42,334 nt of DNA from CAYRTD01 sp964426915. Its GTDB lineage: Bacteria > Bacteroidota > Bacteroidia > Bacteroidales > GCA-2748055. The notes beneath the pieces are model-generated. The model was not told where the DNA came from. It searched no databases and was given only the letters and a program-made list of their open reading frames with translations. Below, one piece after another: positions 9,382 through 17,421 of the stretch (the stretch's first letter is position 1; the number at the start of each line of letters is the position of its first letter). Location of the stretch: positions 1-42,334 of the forward strand of contig CAYRTD010000017.1 in the NCBI GenBank assembly GCA_964426915.1. The letters are read 5' to 3'. A program made the translations under genes and the position numbers.

Positions 9382-10347
9382 ATGGATTCAGGCAAGAAAA
9401 AAAAGAGACCTCGTACAAAAAAGCTTGTAAAGAAAACCGATCCGGTTTATACCTCAAAAAAATACGGAGATAAACATGGCCGGGCGAAAGAAACTCATAT
9501 TTTTGAAGGAAAGCGCACTCCGAAGAAAACAATAGATAAATCCAAATCTCCCTTCAGTAGTCCTGAACTGGATTCATTAACAGAAAAGGGTATTTTTAAA
9601 AAGGATAAAAGTAAAAACAGGCAATCGGATAATCGTATCCGGCTGAATAAATATATTGCCAGCAGCGGAATATGCAGCCGTCGTGAAGCGGATGAATACA
9701 TTAAAGCAGGCCTTGTTTCTGTGAATGATGAGATTGTGACGGAAATGGGAGTAAAGGTCGAACCCGGGGATGTGGTGAAATATAATGGCCAAAAGATCAG
9801 GGCTGAAAAGAAGGTTTATGTATTACTGAATAAACCAAAAGATTACGTTACAACCCTGGATGATCCGGAAAACCGAAAGACAGTTATGGATCTTGTTAAA
9901 GATGCAGGAAAAGAAAGGATATACCCGGTAGGCAGACTGGACAGGAATACTACAGGGGTCCTTCTGTTTACAAATGACGGTGAACTTGCTTCCCGCCTGA
10001 CACATCCAAGATACGACCAGAAAAAGATCTATCATGTTTTTCTCGACAAAGATCTTAATCTGCCCGACTTTAAAAAACTGGCCGCGGGAATTGAACTAAG
10101 TGATGGCTTCATCAAACCGGATGGTATAAGTTATGTAAATCTTGAATCAAAATCGGAGCTGGGAATTGAGATCCATTCCGGTAAAAACAGGATAGTGAGG
10201 AGACTATTCGAAGCACTTAATTACAAAGTTGAGAAGCTTGACAGAGTGTATTTTGCCGGTTTGACCAAAAAGAATCTCCCCAGGGGAAAATGGCGCTTTC
10301 TTAATGATAAAGAAATATCTTACCTCAAAATGACAAAAAAATTCTAG
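9382..10347 (+). CDS. RsuA/RluB-family rRNA pseudouridine synthase
   Basis: A 321-residue enzyme that isomerises specific uridines in rRNA to pseudouridine. After a Lys/Arg-rich N-terminal tail of about 84 residues comes an S4 RNA-binding domain (about 85-140, RLNKYIASSGICSRREADEYI). The RsuA/RluB catalytic domain follows, with GRLDRNTTG at 184-192, where Asp187 is the expected nucleophile. The TGVLLFTNDGELASRLTHP segment is the usual continuation. The basic tail (clusters such as KKKKRPRTKK) has no recognisable fold and probably adds nonspecific RNA contacts. It is first in a unit with era and der, both GTPases of ribosome assembly, which suits an rRNA-modifying role. RluB is the likeliest specificity, but RluE or RluF-like targets cannot be ruled out. 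Confidence 0.88.
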   Translation: MDSGKKKKRPRTKKLVKKTDPVYTSKKYGDKHGRAKETHIFEGKRTPKKTIDKSKSPFSSPELDSLTEKGIFKKDKSKNRQSDNRIRLNKYIASSGICSRREADEYIKAGLVSVNDEIVTEMGVKVEPGDVVKYNGQKIRAEKKVYVLLNKPKDYVTTLDDPENRKTVMDLVKDAGKERIYPVGRLDRNTTGVLLFTNDGELASRLTHPRYDQKKIYHVFLDKDLNLPDFKKLAAGIELSDGFIKPDGISYVNLESKSELGIEIHSGKNRIVRRLFEALNYKVEKLDRVYFAGLTKKNLPRGKWRFLNDKEISYLKMTKKF

Positions 10348-10381
10348 TTGATAAAACTAATTCATGAACAGAAAAGCTTAG

Positions 10382-11275
10382 ATGACTGAAAAAAAAGGAG
10401 ATCATAAATCCGGATTCGTTAACATCCTGGGTAGTCCGAATGTTGGCAAATCAACATTGATGAATGCCCTGGTTGGTGAGAAAATATCCATCATCACATC
10501 CAAAGCTCAGACAACCCGACATCGCATCCATGGTATTGTTAATGGAGAAAGTTTTCAGATTGTGTATTCAGATACACCGGGAATAATGAATCCAAAGTAC
10601 AAGTTGCAGGAGAATATGTTGAAAGCAGCAAAAAGCGCACTGGTTGACGCTGACATAATTATTTTTGTTACTGAAGTGAATGAAGAACCTTCCGGAGACC
10701 TTCCATTTATAGAAAAAATTAAAAAATCGAAAGTACCGGTATTTCTGGTCATGAACAAAATTGACCTTGGCAATGATGAAAAATTAAGCAAGCTTCATGA
10801 AAAATGGATGCAAATACTCCCCGAGTGCGAGTTCTTCCCTGTATCGGCATTAATGAACTTCAATCTTGATAACCTGTTTAAGGGAATACTCGAAAAACTC
10901 CCGGAGGGTCCACCCTATTTTCCCAAAGGAGAACTGACCGACAAGTCGGAACGTTTTCTAACCGGTGAGGTCATCAGAGAAAAGATCCTTCTCAATTATA
11001 AACAGGAAGTTCCTTATTCTGTAGAAGTTGAGACAGAAGAATTTAAAGAAGAAAAGAATATAATCCGGATACGATCCGTTATTTATGTGGAACGTGATTC
11101 GCAGAAGGGGATAATAATAGGAAACGCCGGGAAAGCCATCAAAAAGGTTGGTACCGATGCCCGTAAGGATCTGGAAGAATTTTTCGGAAAAAAAATATTT
11201 CTGACCCTGTTTGTTAAAGTTAAAAAAGACTGGAGAACCAACGAAAAAAATCTCAAAGATTTCGGATATCGTTAA
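10382..11275 (+). CDS. era: GTPase Era
   Basis: A 297-residue Ras-like GTPase that binds the 3' end of 16S rRNA and acts as a checkpoint in 30S subunit maturation. G1 is GSPNVGKS (17-24), the effector threonines are at QTTRHR (43-48), G3 is DTPG (64-67), G4 is NKID (125-128) and G5 is SAL (155-157). The C-terminal KH domain (about 215-290) contains the expected GxxG loop, G247-N-A-G250, in IIIGNAGKAIKKVG. Length is normal for Era. It starts 34 bases after the pseudouridine synthase and ends 9 bases before der, so co-transcription is likely. Confidence 0.97.
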   Translation: MTEKKGDHKSGFVNILGSPNVGKSTLMNALVGEKISIITSKAQTTRHRIHGIVNGESFQIVYSDTPGIMNPKYKLQENMLKAAKSALVDADIIIFVTEVNEEPSGDLPFIEKIKKSKVPVFLVMNKIDLGNDEKLSKLHEKWMQILPECEFFPVSALMNFNLDNLFKGILEKLPEGPPYFPKGELTDKSERFLTGEVIREKILLNYKQEVPYSVEVETEEFKEEKNIIRIRSVIYVERDSQKGIIIGNAGKAIKKVGTDARKDLEEFFGKKIFLTLFVKVKKDWRTNEKNLKDFGYR

Positions 11276-11284
11276 AACCTGAAT

Positions 11285-12592
11285 ATGCCAAAAATAGTTG
11301 CAATAGTAGGTAGACCGAATGTTGGTAAGTCTACCCTTTTTAACAGACTGATAGAGTCCAGAACATCCATTGTTCACGAGACCAGCGGAGTAACACGTGA
11401 CAGGATTTATGGGAAATCGCTGTGGAACGGGATAGAATTTTCAGTTATTGATACCGGAGGCTACGTAGACAATTCAGAAGATGTATTCGAGGAAGAAATT
11501 AACCGTCAGGTAATAATCTCCATTGAGGAAGCCGACACCATTCTTTTTATGGTTGATGTACAGAGTGGTATAACCGATCTTGACCAGGCAGTCGCGGAAA
11601 AGCTTCGCAGATCGGGGAAACCCGTAATAGTCGCTGTAAATAAAGTTGACAGCAGTGATAAAATGTCTTATATTCACGAATTTCATTCTTTGGGGCTCGG
11701 TGAAATACATGCAGTCTCTTCAATTAATGGCAGTGGCACCGGTGATCTACTTGATAAATTAGTGGAAAGTTTTCCCAGGGAAAAAGAGAAGGAAGAAGAA
11801 GATGAGCTTCCGAGGTTTGCAATTATCGGTCGCCCAAATGTTGGAAAATCGTCACTTAGTAATGCCCTGCTTGGCGAGAACAGGAATATTGTTACTCCCG
11901 TGGCAGGGACAACAAGGGATTCCATCAATTCCCGTTTTAATAAATTTAGCCACAACTTTATTCTTATCGATACCGCAGGACTGAGAAAAAAAGGAAAGGT
12001 CAGGGACAATCTGGAATTCTATTCTGTAATGAGATCTGTCCGGGTAGTGGAAAATTCCGATGTATGCCTCCTTCTTATCGATGCCACCAGGGGAATTGAA
12101 GGGCAGGACGTTAATATTTTCCGGCTGGTTGAAAGAAATCATAAAGGCATTGTGATATTGGTCAACAAATGGGATCTGATTGAGAAAGACCAGGATACTA
12201 CAAAAGAGTTTGAAAAAAAGATCAGGGAAAAGCTGGAGCCATTTGTAGATGTACCCATCATTTTCACTTCCGCAATTACAAAACTAAGATTCAGCAAAGT
12301 TCTTGATACTGCCATGGAGGTTTACAGAAACCGCACCCAGAAGATTCCAACTTCCAAACTCAACAATGTTTTGCTCGAAGCTATTGAAAAGCATCATCCT
12401 CCCGCGATAAAAGGTAAGCATATAAAAATTAAATATGTCACACAATTAAGATCTCATGCTCCTGCTTTCGCTTTTTTCTGTAATCTTCCACAGTATGTAA
12501 AGGAACCCTACCGGCGTTACCTTGAAAATCAAATCCGGAAAAATTTTAATTTTACCGGCGTTCCCATACAGATCTTTTTCAGGAAAAAATAG
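11285..12592 (+). CDS. der: Ribosome biogenesis GTPase Der (EngA)
   Basis: A 435-residue protein with the two tandem GTPase domains diagnostic of Der, required for 50S subunit assembly. Domain 1 has GRPNVGKS (9-16), DTGG (56-59) and NKVD (119-122). An acidic linker (about 166-174, EKEKEEEDE) leads to domain 2 with GRPNVGKS (182-189), DTAG (229-232) and NKWD (294-297). The C-terminal 85 residues form the KH-like domain (KYVTQLRSHAPAFAFFCNLP). The ATG lies 9 bases after the era stop codon. All motifs are intact. Confidence 0.97.
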   Translation: MPKIVAIVGRPNVGKSTLFNRLIESRTSIVHETSGVTRDRIYGKSLWNGIEFSVIDTGGYVDNSEDVFEEEINRQVIISIEEADTILFMVDVQSGITDLDQAVAEKLRRSGKPVIVAVNKVDSSDKMSYIHEFHSLGLGEIHAVSSINGSGTGDLLDKLVESFPREKEKEEEDELPRFAIIGRPNVGKSSLSNALLGENRNIVTPVAGTTRDSINSRFNKFSHNFILIDTAGLRKKGKVRDNLEFYSVMRSVRVVENSDVCLLLIDATRGIEGQDVNIFRLVERNHKGIVILVNKWDLIEKDQDTTKEFEKKIREKLEPFVDVPIIFTSAITKLRFSKVLDTAMEVYRNRTQKIPTSKLNNVLLEAIEKHHPPAIKGKHIKIKYVTQLRSHAPAFAFFCNLPQYVKEPYRRYLENQIRKNFNFTGVPIQIFFRKK

Positions 12593-12637
12593 AACTTTAG
12601 CATAATTTTTGTGTTTAGCTGACATAAACAGGGTAAA

Positions 12638-13168
12638 ATGAAAATCTATTTAAAATTATTATTCGCAGCACTTTTGGCAATGATCATATTCAGCGCGTGT
12701 GAAGATATTCAGTCATATCCTGACAACCCACAGATTGAGTATAAGTCATTCGGACTTTATAGTACCGTTGATGCCCTGGGAAATAAAATCCTGGTAGGCC
12801 AGCTTGAATTTGATTTTACAGATGGAGACGGCAACATAGGTATTAAATCAGATTCCTCAACAAACATTGCCGATAGCCTTAAATACAATCTTTTTCTTTC
12901 TCTTTTCAATAAAGACGGAGGTGATTTTGAAAAAGTCGAAGACCTCCGCTCCCTGAATTTCAGAATTCCCTATATTGAACGTGAGGGACAGAATAAAACC
13001 CTGAAAGGTTCAATCACAGTAGACCTTGAATACAAAACAATTGAGTACGACACTATCTTTTATAGCTTTTATATTACTGACAGGGATTATAACCGCAGCA
13101 ACATTGATAGTACAGATATCCTCATTTTTACAGGAACAGAGTTCCTGGAGGAGGAAGAGGCAAGATAA
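12638..13168 (+). CDS. Small predicted lipoprotein of unknown function
   Basis: A 176-residue protein I do not recognise by name. It has a lipoprotein signal peptide: Lys near the start, a hydrophobic run, and a lipobox IIFSAC with Cys21, so it should be lipid-anchored in the periplasm or outer membrane. The mature part is acidic and beta-rich and includes FDFTDGDGNIGIKSD, an Asp/Gly stretch that could bind calcium or simply form a turn. It starts 45 bases after der in the same direction and is probably the last gene of that transcript. It converges on the sensor gene at 13187, with only 18 bases between the two stops and no obvious terminator. Confidence 0.75.
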   Translation: MKIYLKLLFAALLAMIIFSACEDIQSYPDNPQIEYKSFGLYSTVDALGNKILVGQLEFDFTDGDGNIGIKSDSSTNIADSLKYNLFLSLFNKDGGDFEKVEDLRSLNFRIPYIEREGQNKTLKGSITVDLEYKTIEYDTIFYSFYITDRDYNRSNIDSTDILIFTGTEFLEEEEAR

Positions 13169-13186
13169 CTGTAAAAGACATTTATA

Positions 13187-16100
13187 TCAGATCTTTATTC
13201 CCATAAACAACACATCATCCACCTGCTCGAGATCTTCTTTCCAGAGCATAAAATTACTTTTGACATAATTGTATTGCTCATCCATAGGCTTGTCATGAAT
13301 ATCTCTCAGGAGATTTTTAAGCCTGACCATCTTGAATTTTTTACCAAGAGGGCCACCAAACTGATCAGGATAACCGTCGGAGAACATATAGATCAGATCG
13401 CCGGGAGATAATTGAAAACCTTCATCACGGAAACTCTTATTTTCGATCTCTTCATCAAAACGTCCACCCACAGAATTGCGGGAGCCCTTTACATACATCT
13501 GTTCCCCATTAATATAAATTATCAGCGGACGCATAGCCGATGCTACCCTCAGATAATTATTGGAAAGATTAATTTCAGCTACAATGATGTCCATACCATC
13601 ATTGGATTTTTCAGCTTCTTTATTCTGGTTCAGGGCTTCCTGTACTTCTTTGTCAAGGGTTTCCAGTATTTTGGAGGGGGAATCAACCTCAGGTCGGGAA
13701 CAGATATCTTTAATAAGGGTAGTCCCGATCATCGACATAAAAGCACCAGGCACCCCGTGTCCGGTAGAATCGGCACAGACTATGACAAATTTATCACCCC
13801 ATATTTTATCGTACCAGTAAAAATCTCCACTTACAATATCCCGGGGCTGATAAAAAACAAAACTACCGGCAAAAGTATCCTGCAATCTCTTTATCGGAGG
13901 TAATATACTTGCCTGTATTCTTTGTGCGTAGTTTATGCTATCTGTAATATCACGATTTTTATTCTCAATTTCCTGGGCCTGCTCCCTCACCTCCTTTGTT
14001 CTCTCATCCAGAGATCTTTGGAGATATTCCTGCAACTGCTTCTGCTTTCGCTCTCTGATCACAATTATCAGGTAAACGGATAGTAAAAGAACAACAATAA
14101 TACTGACGATAAACCACCAGGCCTTCCAGATAGGGATCTTCACATTGATCCTGAGTTCCAGAGGCTCTTCGGTACATACGGCATTTTCGTCACAGGCTCT
14201 GAGCATGAAAGTATAATCTCCGTCCTCAACCCTGCTGTATATAACGTAAGGTACACTGGTAGGTTCAGACCATTCGTCATATCCATCCAGTTTGTATTGA
14301 TACATTACCTTTTCGGGATTACTCAGATTGATGCCTCGGAAATCGATCCTTATCTTATAAATATCATAAGGAAGGTATACAGGTTGGGAAAAATCATATT
14401 CCTGATCGGAGATAGTAAGTGAGGTTATATTCAGTACCGGCGGCACAGTATCCTCTCTTTCTGCTGCAGGATCATAGAAAATCAGCCCCTCGGAAGTGCC
14501 AAATACCAGCTCCTGTTTCCTGTTTTGCATCACTGCATTTGGGTTACAATCTGCCGTTATTCCTTGTTCAACGCTGTAGGTGTTGATAACATCCCTGTTA
14601 TTGTTGATTCTGCTCATGCCCAGGCGGTGTCCGACCCAGATATTCCCCTCATTATCCTCGGCAACACTGTAACAGTAGTTATTTCTTAACCCGTCGGCCG
14701 AAGAGTAATACCTAAGACTATCCCTGTCAAATTCAAATACACCGTCGCCGTTTGTTACCGCCCATAAAACCCCTTTCGAATCCTGGGTAATGGATACAAA
14801 GTCCAGCTCTGCCGGAGCATCTATTTTCAATTGTCTTTTTTGAGTAATACTGTATATTCCGTTTCCAGGGCTTGCAATCCATACATCATTATTGCTGTCA
14901 ATGAACACATCTTTGATCTTATTGTGAGGCAACTGATTCTGCGTGGTATAGTGTTCCCTAATTCCGGATAAAATATTAAAATGAAAAACTCCTCCATTGG
15001 TCGCCACCCAAACGTTTTCACCTATACCGGTAATCCTGTTGATCATATTTTCGATGGAGTTCTGGGAACTGAAAAACCGGGATGCACCTGTGCGGGAGGA
15101 ATTAAGTTTATAAATACCGGATTTGGCAGTGCCCACCCAGATATTCTCCAGAGAATCTTCATATAATGAGGTTATCCTGTCAGCAGGGAGTCCATCCCTA
15201 ATTCCAAGTAATCTCTCATCTTCTCCGGAAAGGTTGGTAATAAGTATGCTGTTTTCCCCTCCAAGATAATATTGATTTTCTGATTGTAACAGGGAATGGA
15301 CATCGTTGTTAAAACTTTCATTTGTTGAGCTGTAGAAAGAGAAAGAGCGGTCTTTAAGGACCGATACCCCGGATCCGTATGTTCCTATCCATAAATTCCC
15401 TTCGAGATCCTCATACAATGACTGAACATAATTTCCTGATATTCCATTTGTATTATCATATTTGGTTACAGAAATGTAATCATCTTCTTCCTTTGAATAA
15501 TCAAGCCTTAAAATGCCTTGCCCCCAGGTCCCCAGCCAAAGGTTCTTTCCATCATCCATATAAATACTCCGTATATTTAAATACCGGGTATCGAGGTCCT
15601 CTCCCACCCTGCTGACCGGATAGGGCAAAATTTCTGCCGCTCCGGCTGAGAGACGAAATAAGCCTTCACCATCAGTGGCAATAAAGTATTCGTTTTCATT
15701 ATATGGTGAGGAAAAGATGTTCTGAACATTTGTATAAGGTATTTCCTCGAACCTGCCCTTAAGCTGAAGACCACTTGTATCATTTGTAAATTCATAAAGA
15801 TACAAACCGGAAAAGGTGCCTATCAGGATATCATTGCCATCTGTGATTTTTATTGATGAAATCAATTGATTTTCAATACCATTTTCGAAGTATTTTAACC
15901 GGTGTTCCTGATCAATCCGGATAATGCCACTGGTCTGGGTAGCCACCAGTATATTTCCTTCCAAATCTTCAGTAAAGCCATTAACTGCACTCAACCGGTC
16001 TTCGGGAGGACTTATCAAGCTTAAAGTAATATCATCAAGTACCGCTATCTGTCCGTTATCATACCCAAACCATATTCTGTCACGACTGTCTTTGTAACTG

Positions 16101-16357
16101 GTTTTAACAGGTGTCCGGGGCAAGGTATCCCCTCTGAATTCTGAGATAAACTCAAACCCGTCAAACCTGCAAATCCCTTCTCCTGTGCCCAGCCATAGAT
16201 AGCCGTTCTCACCCTGTATAAGGTTATAAATAAAATTATCACACAGACCATCTTTCGCGTTGTAATCCATGAAAAGATAATTCTGACCTCTGGAGTCAGT
16301 TAAATGTCCGATGACTAGAAAAAGGAATAATGATATTTTTAGAAGATAATTGATCAA
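13187..16357 (-). CDS. Beta-propeller / Y_Y_Y sensor with SpoIIE-type phosphatase output
   Basis: A 1056-residue membrane sensor. Residues about 1-24 form a signal peptide. Residues about 30-620 are two-component-regulator propeller repeats, with many copies of the pattern 'D..G.LW.GT..G.' (NGYLWLGTGEGICRF, EGNLWIGTYGSGVSVL). A Y_Y_Y domain follows (about 655-740, YQYKLDGYDEWSEP), then one membrane segment (about 745-767), a coiled coil (768-815) and a SpoIIE/PP2C-like Ser phosphatase domain (about 830-1056). The phosphatase has SGDFYW and CADSTGHGVPGAFMS, with metal-binding Asp near 845 and 863, and a C-terminal QVDDV. In most Bacteroidota the same sensor half is joined to a histidine kinase; here the output is a phosphatase, implying control of a Ser/Thr-phosphorylated partner such as an anti-anti-sigma factor. 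The start codon is TTG, with an in-frame stop two codons upstream. Confidence 0.88.
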   Translation of the reverse strand: MINYLLKISLFLFLVIGHLTDSRGQNYLFMDYNAKDGLCDNFIYNLIQGENGYLWLGTGEGICRFDGFEFISEFRGDTLPRTPVKTSYKDSRDRIWFGYDNGQIAVLDDITLSLISPPEDRLSAVNGFTEDLEGNILVATQTSGIIRIDQEHRLKYFENGIENQLISSIKITDGNDILIGTFSGLYLYEFTNDTSGLQLKGRFEEIPYTNVQNIFSSPYNENEYFIATDGEGLFRLSAGAAEILPYPVSRVGEDLDTRYLNIRSIYMDDGKNLWLGTWGQGILRLDYSKEEDDYISVTKYDNTNGISGNYVQSLYEDLEGNLWIGTYGSGVSVLKDRSFSFYSSTNESFNNDVHSLLQSENQYYLGGENSILITNLSGEDERLLGIRDGLPADRITSLYEDSLENIWVGTAKSGIYKLNSSRTGASRFFSSQNSIENMINRITGIGENVWVATNGGVFHFNILSGIREHYTTQNQLPHNKIKDVFIDSNNDVWIASPGNGIYSITQKRQLKIDAPAELDFVSITQDSKGVLWAVTNGDGVFEFDRDSLRYYSSADGLRNNYCYSVAEDNEGNIWVGHRLGMSRINNNRDVINTYSVEQGITADCNPNAVMQNRKQELVFGTSEGLIFYDPAAEREDTVPPVLNITSLTISDQEYDFSQPVYLPYDIYKIRIDFRGINLSNPEKVMYQYKLDGYDEWSEPTSVPYVIYSRVEDGDYTFMLRACDENAVCTEEPLELRINVKIPIWKAWWFIVSIIVVLLLSVYLIIVIRERKQKQLQEYLQRSLDERTKEVREQAQEIENKNRDITDSINYAQRIQASILPPIKRLQDTFAGSFVFYQPRDIVSGDFYWYDKIWGDKFVIVCADSTGHGVPGAFMSMIGTTLIKDICSRPEVDSPSKILETLDKEVQEALNQNKEAEKSNDGMDIIVAEINLSNNYLRVASAMRPLIIYINGEQMYVKGSRNSVGGRFDEEIENKSFRDEGFQLSPGDLIYMFSDGYPDQFGGPLGKKFKMVRLKNLLRDIHDKPMDEQYNYVKSNFMLWKEDLEQVDDVLFMGIKI

Positions 16358-16382
16358 TGCTTATAGATTTTTCAAAATGCAA

Positions 16383-17357
16383 CTATTGTTTTTTTCGTAC
16401 ACCAATGCTGTATTTATAAGTCGGAACACCTCCGATCGGACTTGTGAAGAATTCAAGATTCCGGTCATACTGGTTTTTCACATAAATAACAACATTATTA
16501 TTCCTCACCGTAGGATTTGTCTTTTTTTTGATAAACTGAATATCCAGTGAAGTGGTTTTTTCTTCCTCATAAATCCTGAATTCCGATTCTACCCAATTAT
16601 CCTCCCCTGAAACATTGCTAAGCTGCCCCCTTCTGGAAACAGACACGATTCTGATAAAACCATCATTATCCCAATCAAAATTGGAAAGTTTAACAGAATA
16701 AGTATTTTCATCAACAAATGGATAGATATGCGAAACTTCTTCCGGATTATCATGCATTCTGAAAGAATATTCGTAAGCAAATGCATTGGCACCCTCAATA
16801 GCTATTCTTTCGGTTGGAGAGTTGCTCATAAAAAATTGATACAGATTTCCGTCATCTCCGGATATACCTTCTATAATGATCTTTAGTACATTACCATCCC
16901 ATCTTTCAACGTATTCACCCTCAAGAGGATTAAAGGGTCCGAATACGTACCAGTTTTTATCGTAACGCGGATCTTCTCCAAATGTTTTTGTTGCCAATAA
17001 TGTCCCGCTTTTGTAATTCCCTACAGGATCGGTACCCTGGGCATCTTCATCCGACCAGCAGCCATTTCCTCCGTAAATAGAATAGCTTACCCGGGTATCC
17101 CAATCCCCGTTTATTTCATCAACATCGCCACCCACATCAGGGTCATAAACCCAGATAAAAACCGGTTTATCATATTCTTTGGGTAAAAGAAAAAAGAAAG
17201 TCTGACTATAATCATCATCTCCCCAACTGGTTTCGGCCTGATTCCCGAAAACCATAAGATAAGGAATGTTTTCCTCAATGTTGGGAACAGGCTGAGAATC
17301 TACCCTTGAAGGGAATAAAATCAAAATAAGCAATAAAAAAATACATGCAATCTTCAT
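16383..17357 (-). CDS. Secreted protein of unknown function in the T9SS operon
   Basis: A 324-residue protein I do not recognise. I chose the ATG at 17357 because it opens a clear signal peptide (MKIACIFLLLILILFPSRVDSQ) and has AAGGA just upstream; the frame stays open to 17483 without a plausible coding start. The mature protein is acidic, aromatic and beta-rich, with segments such as VFIWVYDPDVGGDVDE and SNFDWDNDGFIRIVS that look like Asp-rich loops of a beta-sandwich. There is no membrane anchor, sorting domain or catalytic motif I can name. It is 64 bases after the PD40/PKD gene and 25 bases before the phosphatase sensor, so it is most likely co-transcribed with the T9SS cargo genes and acts in the cell envelope. 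Confidence 0.72.
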   Translation of the reverse strand: MKIACIFLLLILILFPSRVDSQPVPNIEENIPYLMVFGNQAETSWGDDDYSQTFFFLLPKEYDKPVFIWVYDPDVGGDVDEINGDWDTRVSYSIYGGNGCWSDEDAQGTDPVGNYKSGTLLATKTFGEDPRYDKNWYVFGPFNPLEGEYVERWDGNVLKIIIEGISGDDGNLYQFFMSNSPTERIAIEGANAFAYEYSFRMHDNPEEVSHIYPFVDENTYSVKLSNFDWDNDGFIRIVSVSRRGQLSNVSGEDNWVESEFRIYEEEKTTSLDIQFIKKKTNPTVRNNNVVIYVKNQYDRNLEFFTSPIGGVPTYKYSIGVRKKQ

Positions 17358-17364
17358 ATTTCCT

Positions 17365-17384
17365 TTTTCCCGTTTCCCGTTTCC
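17365..17384 (-). repeat. Short GGGAAAC tandem repeat before the unknown secreted gene
   Basis: On the minus strand the 5' leader reads GGAAACGGGAAACGGGAAA, nearly three units of GGGAAAC, ending about 8 bases before the start codon of the 324-aa gene. Repeat-number changes here would alter the leader and spacing to AAGGA rather than the protein. Confidence 0.5.
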
Positions 17385-17421
17385 AAAAAATAAATGCCGT
17401 TTTTTGTTAAGGTTTTTAATA

